Source: Planctomycetota bacterium (lineage in GTDB: Bacteria > Planctomycetota > Phycisphaerae > Phycisphaerales > SM1A02). From it: a stretch of 33,250 nucleotides of DNA. Both the position numbers and the translations under genes were made by a program. The DNA lies in NCBI GenBank assembly GCA_027618565.1, contig JAQCEQ010000027.1:1-33250 (forward strand). Direction: 5' to 3'. The stretch's first letter is position 1. The number at the start of each line of letters is the position of its first letter. Positions 26,760 through 33,250 of the stretch are shown here, one piece after another. The notes below the pieces were generated by a model that saw only the letters and a list, made by a program, of their open reading frames with translations, made no database searches and was not told the origin of the DNA.

Positions 26760-27496
26760 TGCCACTGGTTCACGGGCCCGGATTGGTCGCCGCCACGCTT
26801 GCGATGGCTGACGCCACCTTGGAGGGCAACGCAACGAACACCCTCATCAAGTATGTCATCGGGGGAGGATGGATCGGCGGGGTGATCGTGTTGATGAGCA
26901 TCGTGGCGCTGGCCTTGGCGATCGCGACGGGGCTGCAGTTGCGGCTCTCCGTCCTGGTGCCGCAGGATCGAGTCAAGAAGTTGCGTTCGCTGGTGGCGAG
27001 CGGCGACTTGGCGACCGCACTCAAGGCCTGCAAGCATCCCGAGAACGACTGCTATGTCTTCCGGATCGCCGGTGCCGCCCTGGAGCGCGCCACTCGGGGC
27101 GTCTTTGGCGGGATCGATGCTCGGCATGCGGCGGAAGAGGAGGGTGAAGCACAGACCATGCGGCTGTTTCGATTGGCGGAGCCGCTGGCCGTCATCGCGG
27201 CCATCGCACCTCTCCTGGGGCTCTTGGGGACGGTGCAGGGGATGATCGGCGCCTTTGAGACGGTGGCCACGCAGGCGGTGGGAGACACCGGCTATTACGA
27301 GCGGCTCGCCGCCAACATCTCCGTGGCCTTGATCACGACCTTCCAGGGGCTGGTCGTGGCGATCCCATGTCTGGTCTTGCACAGCTGGTATCGGTCCAAG
27401 ATCGAGAACGCAGCGAACGAGGTGGGCGCGATCGTGGATGGCATCCTGAGCGTCACGGAGCGTGCCAGCATGTCCCCGGAGGCTGGACACGCGTGA
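26756..27496 (+). CDS. ExbB/TolQ/MotA-family proton channel protein
   Basis: This family forms the pentameric inner-membrane channel that, with ExbD/TolR, turns the proton motive force into work on envelope partners. The 246-residue product has three hydrophobic segments: about 36-61 (GGGWIGGVIVLMSIVALALAIA), about 143-165 (AVIAAIAPLLGLLGTVQGMIGAF, with the family signature PLLGLLGTV-GMI-AF) and about 188-210. The first 25 residues (VHGPGLVAATLAMADA) could be an extra N-terminal segment or signal. The ATG overlaps the preceding stop as ATGA. The length excludes the long-tailed ZorA type. Confidence 0.92.
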   Translation: MMPLVHGPGLVAATLAMADATLEGNATNTLIKYVIGGGWIGGVIVLMSIVALALAIATGLQLRLSVLVPQDRVKKLRSLVASGDLATALKACKHPENDCYVFRIAGAALERATRGVFGGIDARHAAEEEGEAQTMRLFRLAEPLAVIAAIAPLLGLLGTVQGMIGAFETVATQAVGDTGYYERLAANISVALITTFQGLVVAIPCLVLHSWYRSKIENAANEVGAIVDGILSVTERASMSPEAGHA

Positions 27497-27903
27497 GGTT
27501 TGCCAGGCATCGAGCGCTGTCGCCCGCACCGGACATGACGCCGATGGTGGATGTCGTCTTCCTGCTCCTCATTTTTTTCCTCACGACGACGCAGATGGCG
27601 CAGTCCGCCCGCAGCGCCGTCGACCTTCCGGAGGAGGAGGGTGAGGAGGGGGATCTGGTCGCGCGTTCGGCGCTGGTGGTCAACATCGATGCGAGCGGCT
27701 CGTACATCGTGATGGACGATGCTCGCAGCCCCAGCGAGCTGAACTCGCTGGCCCGCGAGGCGGCGTACCTCAATCCTGGCGCGATCCCCATCATCCGCGC
27801 CGACCGGCGGGCGCCGGCGAGCCGACTGAACTTCGTTGTCGAGACGCTTCGTGACGCCGGATTCACCGCCGTGCGACTGGCCACGGCGCCGGAGGGTCGC
27901 TGA
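27493..27903 (+). CDS. ExbD/TolR-family protein 1
   Basis: A GTG at 27493 overlaps the ExbB stop as GTGA; the product is 136 residues, normal for ExbD. A short cytoplasmic start with the family motif SPAPDMTPMVDVVFLLLIFFLTTT gives one membrane helix (about 17-36) carrying the key aspartate (MVDVVFLLL) thought to be protonated during the cycle. The periplasmic domain (about 60-136) shows the TolR/ExbD beta-alpha pattern, including ALVVNIDASGSYIV and IIRADRRAPASRLNFVVETLRDAGFTAVRLA. It pairs with the upstream ExbB. Confidence 0.93.
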   Translation: MRFARHRALSPAPDMTPMVDVVFLLLIFFLTTTQMAQSARSAVDLPEEEGEEGDLVARSALVVNIDASGSYIVMDDARSPSELNSLAREAAYLNPGAIPIIRADRRAPASRLNFVVETLRDAGFTAVRLATAPEGR

Positions 27904-28328
27904 TGCGCTTTGCCTCGCACGCGCTCCGGCGCCGGTCGCGATCCACCGTTCTTGGGCTCACCAGCATGATCGACGCCACCTTCCTGCTGCTGGCGTACTT
28001 CATCTTCACTTCCGGCATGCAGCGTCCCGAGAGCGACCTTCGTGCGCAGACGGCGACGGAGTCCGACCGTGCCAGCGGCGCGGCGATGCTCGAACCGCAG
28101 GTCGTGGATGTGCTTCCCGGCGCGGCTGGCGGGGCGGTCTTCCGGCTTGGTGTCGTGAACCATTCAGATCGCCAATCCCTGGAGACGGCACTGCGCGGGC
28201 TGCCGCGGGGCCCTGGCCTGGTCGTGCGCGTCCACGATGGCGTGATCGTGGCCGATGCCGCGGCGGCGATGCAAGCGGGCCGCAATGCCGGATTTGAAGA
28301 GGTGTCCTATGTGCCTGCCTTGCCGTGA
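27903..28328 (+). CDS. ExbD/TolR-family protein 2
   Basis: This 141-residue product starts in a one-base overlap (TGATG) with the first ExbD. It has a basic cytoplasmic start, then SMIDATFLLLAYFIFTSGM (about 21-39), keeping the critical membrane aspartate, and a shorter, more divergent periplasmic part (about 60-141) with VVRVHDGVIVADAAAAMQAGRNAGFEEVSYV. Two adjacent ExbD paralogues suggest a heterodimeric stator instead of the usual homodimer. That arrangement is inferred. Confidence 0.9.
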   Translation: MRFASHALRRRSRSTVLGLTSMIDATFLLLAYFIFTSGMQRPESDLRAQTATESDRASGAAMLEPQVVDVLPGAAGGAVFRLGVVNHSDRQSLETALRGLPRGPGLVVRVHDGVIVADAAAAMQAGRNAGFEEVSYVPALP

Positions 28329-30912
28329 CCCATCGGTGAGTGCGGGTGCGTCGCGCGCCGCAGGATCGTCGTCGCGGCTGGCCCTGGCGATGGCGACATT
28401 CGTCGTTGCGGCCTTCGCACCCTTGGAGCGCGGAGCCTTGGCCCAGGCCACCGACATCGAGCGAGGCCGCGTGGAGCGACGCATCGAGCAGCTCGGGCTG
28501 GACCACCTGCGCATCGGGCAACTGGAATCGCAATTGGACGGGACCGGGAATCCAGCCACCAAGCAGCCCGTGGCGGAGGAACTGGCACGCTTGTACCTGA
28601 GTGCGCTGGCCGCCGATCGCTTGGACTTGGAGGGCACGAGCCGCGACCGAATGCTGCGCCTCATGGAGGTGTGGGATGTCGGCATCGAGAACGCGCTGGC
28701 GCTCGCCATCGCCAGCCGGGCGTATGAACGGGGCGAAGCCATCGCCGAGAGCGGGCGCACGCACACATTGACCCCCGAGGAGCTGGCCAAGGCGCAAGAG
28801 TGGCTGCAACTGGCGGAGCGAACCAGCGAGAGCGCGCGGGTCCTTCTGGAGCAGGCGCGGGCGTCGCTTGCCAAGTCTGCGGGCACCACGACCGATGCGC
28901 GGCACCGCCAGGAGCTCTCTGAGAAACTGGAACTGGTCCGCCCAAGCCTGGTCGAGGCCCAGTTCCGTCACGCGTGGTCGGGGTACAGGCTCGCGTGGCT
29001 GGCGTGGGATGGCTTGGCGGAAGACGCTCGGCAACGAGAGGGGGAGGAGCTGGTCAGTCGGTTTGCGAGGGTTCTTGAGATCGATTCCGGTCATCCGCGT
29101 GCGGCCGACGCCAGCATCGACCTTCGAGGCGAGCCCTACTACGCCAGTGCCCTGGAGGGCATGGCGCTGTCGCAGGCTCTGATCGCCCGAAGCGAGCAAA
29201 ATGCCGTGATGGCCGCGTCGTGGGTGGAGTTGCTGAACCATGAGCGCACGGCGGCGGCTTCGCGCGAGAACGCCGCGTCCTTGGCGGTGATCACGGCGGT
29301 TGACGCTCGAGACTGGCAGCGGGTCGAGAAGCATCTCAACGAGTCGAATGCGCCGGCGCACGCGATGGAATGCGTCCTCGAGGCATCGCTGGCTGGCGGG
29401 CAGGGCGATCCGCTGGGCACCCAGGCCGCGCTCGGCGCCGCGCTGGGGCTCATGCGCGACTTAGCCTGGAGATCGATCGTGCGGCACGGCGATGGGTTGC
29501 GTCGCCTTGGGGATCCCGCCGGCAGCCAGGGCACCACGCTTGCCGCAGCACTGGTGGACGCCGCGATGGCACTGGTGGCTGCGGAACAGTCCGACGGAGC
29601 GCCGCGTCGTGCTGCGGCCTGGGATGCGGTGGCTCCCTTGCGGGAGATTCTCTCCACCGATCATGTCTCTGCTAACCAGCCGCTGGCCCGGAGCGCACGA
29701 GCGGCGCTGGGGTGGGCACTCTTGGAGAGTGGTCGACCCGCCGAAGCCGCGCCCATCCTGGCGAAGGCAGCTGAAGATGACTGGTCGCAGGCGGAGCGAT
29801 TCTTGTGGCTGGCGATCGTGGCACGAGAGCGTGCTGCGGGGGACTTGGCGCTCAAGGACGCGGAGTTGGCGCGACTACGAGAGCAGTACCAAGCCCGCTT
29901 TGGCGCGATGGGCAAGGGGGCGGCGATGCTGGTGCGCGACAGCGCCTCGCGCCAACCACCCGAACTTGGATTCGTGTCCGCACTCTCGCAGGTGCCGGCC
30001 GCTGATTCCGCGTGGGCGGACTCGATCCGGGAACTCTCGAGGATCCACTATTGGCACTACCGCAATGCGCGCGGAGACCAGCGACTGGTGGAGGCGCGCG
30101 CGCTCCTGGCGTTGCCCCTGCCGCCCGTGGCGGAAGGGCGGCCCGGCCCCGAGGAAATCCTCCGCCGGCAATTGGAAGTGGCGCTGGACGGCGCTGCCGG
30201 CGATCCCGTGACCGCCGCGAGACTGTTGGCGGTGGCGCGCGAGTTGGCGTCGCGAGGCCTGATGGCGGGTGCCGAGGCCGAACTGGCCTGCCGCGAGGTC
30301 CAGGTCGCGTGTGCCGAGGGTGACTTGGAAGCAGCGGCGGGCCGGTTCGGCGAGCTGGACCAGCGGGAGCCAAGTCGTGCGTGGCGAGACCTGGCCAGGA
30401 CCATCTACCTCCGCTCGATCGACAGCGTGGTTGCCGGCGGCGGCACGCTCAACGGAAGCGTGGCGCGAGTGGCCAGTCAGTGTGCTCGCGAACTCCTCAC
30501 CGATGCACGGGGTGGTGACGCGAGGGCGACGCTCCGTGCCTGCGAACTTCTTCTGGCGGTAGGCGACAGGGATGGACTCACGGACGCGGCTGCGGCGTTC
30601 GATGCGCTTCCCGAGGCGGACGCGCGAGCTCCCGCGACGCTCCTCATGCGCGGACGGGTGTCGCTGGCGCTGGGGAACGCTGACCATGCGAAGGCCGCCT
30701 TCACCGCCGCCATGACCGGCGCTCGGCAAGGCGACCTCACTTGGTACGAGGCCAAAGTGCAGTTGGTAGGGGTGCTTGAGGGATCCGATCCGGAGGCGGC
30801 CCGCTCGCTCCTGAAGCAACACAAGGCGTTGGACCCATCGTGGGGTCCGGAGCCAGCAGGCTCGGTCCTTCGCGATGCCGCGCGTCGGCTTGGCGTGGAG
30901 GCTGGATCGTGA
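28309..30912 (+). CDS. Large exported TPR-like protein of unknown function
   Basis: The start at ATG 28309 follows GAAGAGG and overlaps the second ExbD gene by 20 bases, giving 867 residues. An N-terminal hydrophobic stretch (LALAMATFVVAAFAPLERGALAQ, about 25-47) with ALAQ at its end fits a cleaved signal peptide. The remainder is almost wholly helical and alanine-rich, with recurrent two-helix units of about 34 residues, e.g. GWALLESGRPAEAAPILAKA and RGRVSLALGNADHAKAAFTAAM, typical of TPR-like solenoids. There is no catalytic motif. Such proteins scaffold complexes; a periplasmic partner of the ExbB/ExbD channel is the most likely role, but this is not shown by sequence. Confidence 0.75.
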   Translation: MCLPCRDPSVSAGASRAAGSSSRLALAMATFVVAAFAPLERGALAQATDIERGRVERRIEQLGLDHLRIGQLESQLDGTGNPATKQPVAEELARLYLSALAADRLDLEGTSRDRMLRLMEVWDVGIENALALAIASRAYERGEAIAESGRTHTLTPEELAKAQEWLQLAERTSESARVLLEQARASLAKSAGTTTDARHRQELSEKLELVRPSLVEAQFRHAWSGYRLAWLAWDGLAEDARQREGEELVSRFARVLEIDSGHPRAADASIDLRGEPYYASALEGMALSQALIARSEQNAVMAASWVELLNHERTAAASRENAASLAVITAVDARDWQRVEKHLNESNAPAHAMECVLEASLAGGQGDPLGTQAALGAALGLMRDLAWRSIVRHGDGLRRLGDPAGSQGTTLAAALVDAAMALVAAEQSDGAPRRAAAWDAVAPLREILSTDHVSANQPLARSARAALGWALLESGRPAEAAPILAKAAEDDWSQAERFLWLAIVARERAAGDLALKDAELARLREQYQARFGAMGKGAAMLVRDSASRQPPELGFVSALSQVPAADSAWADSIRELSRIHYWHYRNARGDQRLVEARALLALPLPPVAEGRPGPEEILRRQLEVALDGAAGDPVTAARLLAVARELASRGLMAGAEAELACREVQVACAEGDLEAAAGRFGELDQREPSRAWRDLARTIYLRSIDSVVAGGGTLNGSVARVASQCARELLTDARGGDARATLRACELLLAVGDRDGLTDAAAAFDALPEADARAPATLLMRGRVSLALGNADHAKAAFTAAMTGARQGDLTWYEAKVQLVGVLEGSDPEAARSLLKQHKALDPSWGPEPAGSVLRDAARRLGVEAGS

Positions 30913-32888
30913 CTTCGATTCTGGCGCAGGCGTGTGGCGTCGCCGATGGTGCCAGCGACGAGGCGGTGGTTGGTGTGCTGGCACTTCCGGGCCGCAAGGA
31001 GATCTCGGATGCCATCGACATCCGGCTCCGGGCAATCGCCGCACACCCCAACAGCCAGGGCCCGCGTGGCGTGGAGGCTCGAGCCAGGGTCGTGCAGGCG
31101 GCGCGGCGCCTGATGCGGGATGCCTTGGCTCGGGAGCGAGAGAGCGCTGAGCGGATGGGGGCTCGCGGCAAGGTTCTCCAGAAGCCGCCCTCTGGGACCG
31201 CGACAGCCGGCGTGTCCTTGCCCGACGGCACCACACGCGAGTTGGCGGCCATCCTGAGGGCCGCAGGGGGCTGGAACGAGCGCAGCCGGCAACGCGTGAT
31301 GGCTTGGGCTCGGCACCGCAGACTGTCCGCGGACCAGCTCCGGCTGGCGTTCACAAAAGTCATTGGTGCGCGAGCGCGTGGTCCCAGCCGTCGCGAGGCG
31401 GATCTTCCGGCGGCCGCGATGGAGGGCCTCGCCGCCAGCATCGATGTGGTGATCGATCCGCCACGGTCGAGCCGCTGGGTCACCGCAATGTTGGTGGTGG
31501 CGGGAGCCCTGCTCAGCCTGACCGCCGGAATCGTGGCGTGGAACGCGATGCGCGCGCCCGACGGGAGTGGCGACGCTCAGCCGACCGTGCGGCACCCCGA
31601 CCGGACGACGGCCGATCGCATCACCGAGAGCGATGTCGCCGTTGCAGCGGGCCCCGGCGTCGACGGAGTGCCAGAGAACGGCGCGGGCTCCGCGGGCCAG
31701 CCCGGACGCACCGAAAGAGAATCGAACGCCCCACACTCAGAGGGCGGCGGGGGAGACGCATCGACCGCTCCCACCCCAGCGCCCGTCGTTATCCACCGCG
31801 ATGATCGCGTGCTCGCACTCCTCGCCCAATGGAATCAGGCCGCAAGGTCCACCTGGGAACTGGAGCAGCTCCCGGCCTCGCCGCTGGAAGTGATCGCGCG
31901 GCTGGAGAGGACTCACGCGCTCCTGGAGGCCGCATCGTCGATTGAACATGGCCAATTGGAATCGGCGGCCGGGCTGCTGCAATCGACGCCCGCCAGTCCA
32001 GCGCGATTGGCCGTGCGCCCTGTCCTGCCGACCGTGGAAACGGCGGATTCCATACTGAGTTCTTCGCTCAAGCAGGCAGGCCAGGCGGCCAGCTCGCGCC
32101 GTCGTGCGCTGGAGCAGTTCGCTCGAGAGGGGGCCAATCGAATCGGACCCGAGAACGCGGCCGCGCTGGCCACCGCGGCGTTCTCGGACGAATCCGTCGA
32201 TGTCAGGAGCCTTGCACAGAGGATGGTGCTGGAGCAGTTCGTGGGCAGCCGTGCGATGACGCTGGCGATGGTCAATGCGCTGCCGCTGGCACTTCCGGCG
32301 CGGGAACGCGAGGCCCGCGAGTTCGTGGAGCGCTACCTCCAGGAGTCGTGCGATGTTCCCACGGCGCGGTGGCGCGCCTGGGCTACTCGAGCGCTCGCGG
32401 ATCGAGCCCTGCACGACATCAGCGCCGTGAGCGTGGCGATCGACCGGCGCGCGGAGACGCTGCGGGCGACGGTGGGCTCGCGTGCCGTGGTGGTTGGTGC
32501 CAGCCCCAGCGAGGTGGCCTCCGCCCGCACCGCGGAAGAGTGCGCCGCCCTGGTCCTGGCGAAGCTCTTGGCGAAGCTCTTGGCGGAGGCACCTGCCTCC
32601 GAGCAACAGGGGCACGCGAGGGCCTTGGCACTGCGGATTCGTGCTGCCGATGGCCCCCCGCAGCGATTTGAAGCGGTGCAGTGGACGATGGTCGAAGTGA
32701 CGGCGTCGGGAATCGTGTCGCGATGGCCGGCGGAACGCGAGGCCGTGGGGCGGATCGTCGAGGGCGCGACACGGAGTCGCGATGGTGCTGCAACGATATT
32801 GGAACAGTTGGCCAGCGACGCTCGCGCGTTGCTCGCCCTCACCGAGCTCCGGCTCCACCTGCAGTTCAGCCTGGGAGGCAAGGCATGA
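30909..32888 (+). CDS. Single-pass membrane protein of unknown function with periplasmic helical domain
   Basis: GTG 30909 overlaps the preceding stop as GTGA; the product is 659 residues. Residues 1-189 appear cytoplasmic: two helical parts, the first (about 15-75) with EAVVGVLALPGRKEISDAIDIRL and ARARVVQAARRLMRDAL, which faintly recalls a J-like helical pair but has no HPD. One membrane helix follows (WVTAMLVVAGALLSLTAGIVAW, 190-211), then a Gly/Pro/Thr-rich linker (about 215-280) and a long helical region in the periplasm. It could connect cytoplasm and periplasm in the envelope machine. No known family was recognised. Confidence 0.72.
   Translation: MTSILAQACGVADGASDEAVVGVLALPGRKEISDAIDIRLRAIAAHPNSQGPRGVEARARVVQAARRLMRDALARERESAERMGARGKVLQKPPSGTATAGVSLPDGTTRELAAILRAAGGWNERSRQRVMAWARHRRLSADQLRLAFTKVIGARARGPSRREADLPAAAMEGLAASIDVVIDPPRSSRWVTAMLVVAGALLSLTAGIVAWNAMRAPDGSGDAQPTVRHPDRTTADRITESDVAVAAGPGVDGVPENGAGSAGQPGRTERESNAPHSEGGGGDASTAPTPAPVVIHRDDRVLALLAQWNQAARSTWELEQLPASPLEVIARLERTHALLEAASSIEHGQLESAAGLLQSTPASPARLAVRPVLPTVETADSILSSSLKQAGQAASSRRRALEQFAREGANRIGPENAAALATAAFSDESVDVRSLAQRMVLEQFVGSRAMTLAMVNALPLALPAREREAREFVERYLQESCDVPTARWRAWATRALADRALHDISAVSVAIDRRAETLRATVGSRAVVVGASPSEVASARTAEECAALVLAKLLAKLLAEAPASEQQGHARALALRIRAADGPPQRFEAVQWTMVEVTASGIVSRWPAEREAVGRIVEGATRSRDGAATILEQLASDARALLALTELRLHLQFSLGGKA
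32558..32581 (+). repeat. 12-bp tandem duplication inside the 659-residue membrane protein gene
   Basis: GGCGAAGCTCTT occurs twice in a row, encoding the doubled LAKLLAKLL stretch (near residue 555). It preserves the frame and looks like a recent slippage event in a helix. Confidence 0.8.
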
Positions 32889-33250
32889 AGCGGTGCGTCC
32901 TCGTGGCAGCGGGCTTGGTGGCGTTCACCGCCACGCCGCAGGCCGCCCCACAGTCCCCGGCGGCTGGGCGTGACGGGTCTGGCGGTCGCACCGCGGCGCT
33001 TGAGGCGCTGGTGCCGGAGAGCCCAGAGTCGTACTTCCTCCTGGCGGAGACCGTGGCCGATGGCGCCCAGTCGCCGGGGGCGTGGCGACTGGCAGCGCAG
33101 CTCTTCGCGCTGAGCGGCGCCCTGGATCCGGAACGATTCGGACGCAGCGGGGCATTGGGCGTGGCGGATGTGACAGACGCACGGAGTGCGGGTGGAGAGC
33201 GCTGCCGGTCGGCGGCACAGGCCTTGGCCCACTCCAAGGGCGCGCGCGTG
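32885..33250 (+). CDS. Exported protein of unknown function (3' end outside the window)
   Basis: ATG 32885 overlaps the previous stop as ATGA and the frame stays open to the window edge (122 codons seen). The start MKRCVLVAAGLVAFTATPQAAPQ is a clear Sec-type signal peptide with an AxA-like site near residue 21. The following part is helical (YFLLAETVADGAQSPGAWRLAAQLFALSGAL), again TPR-like in character. It continues the operon of the vWA and ExbB/ExbD proteins and would be a further periplasmic component. Confidence 0.75.
   Translation, partial: MKRCVLVAAGLVAFTATPQAAPQSPAAGRDGSGGRTAALEALVPESPESYFLLAETVADGAQSPGAWRLAAQLFALSGALDPERFGRSGALGVADVTDARSAGGERCRSAAQALAHSKGARV

Noticed and set aside
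26756-28328. Zorya-type defence system (ZorA/ZorB)
   Set aside because: The channel protein lacks the long cytoplasmic tail of ZorA, the ExbD proteins lack a peptidoglycan-binding domain, and no ZorC/D/E helicase or nuclease is present.
28006-29361. Minus-strand frame (451 codons)
   Set aside because: Antisense to the second ExbD and the TPR-like gene, both in an overlapping operon; the product is His/Arg-rich and unlike a folded protein.

Overview
This is a GC-rich, almost gap-free bacterial chromosome segment. The best-fitting source is a member of the Planctomycetota, probably Phycisphaerae-like. That assignment is inference from gene order and protein features, with no marker gene available to prove it: a spc/alpha ribosomal operon lacking rpmD, adk, map and rpsD, an L17 with a large insertion, secY and infA without Shine-Dalgarno sites, and an ExbB/ExbD-vWA operon with large TPR-like exported proteins. 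No rRNA, tRNA, CRISPR array or insertion sequence was recognised.

Layout. (1) Positions 1-5044, plus strand: end of rpsE, then rplO, secY, infA, rpmJ, rpsM, rpsK, rpoA, rplQ, closed by a perfect 12-bp hairpin terminator (5089-5118). (2) 5150-6145, plus: pheS without pheT. (3) 6375-14257, minus: the arginine operon argR-C-B-F-G-H(A)-J, with argB, argF, argH and argJ each starting in a 4-bp overlap with the preceding stop. It is driven by a consensus sigma-70 promoter overlapped by two ARG-box-like palindromes. argH carries a C-terminal GNAT domain that probably supplies N-acetylglutamate synthase. Only argD is missing for a full glutamate-to-arginine route. (4) 14408-16063, minus: a COG2509-type FAD-dependent dehydrogenase. 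(5) 16076-17072, plus: the decayed remains of a type IV (AbiEi/AbiEii-like) toxin-antitoxin pair. (6) 17159-24625, minus: pyrH, frr, a secreted beta-helix/PA14 protein, nrdR, thrS and infC. This translation and nucleotide housekeeping string is interrupted by one exported protein. infC appears to start at an AUU codon with a strong Shine-Dalgarno site. (7) 24677 to the window end, plus: eight tightly overlapping genes encoding a membrane-anchored vWA protein, an exported protein, an ExbB/TolQ-type channel, two ExbD/TolR-type proteins, a large TPR-like exported protein, a single-pass membrane protein, and the start of another exported protein.

How it fits together. Regions 1, 2 and 6 are core translation and nucleotide functions. 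Region 3 is a self-regulated biosynthetic unit. Region 7 is the best candidate for an undescribed system: the gene content suggests a proton-motive-force-driven envelope machine (ExbB plus two ExbD stators) coupled to a vWA protein and several periplasmic helical-repeat proteins whose cargo and role are unknown.
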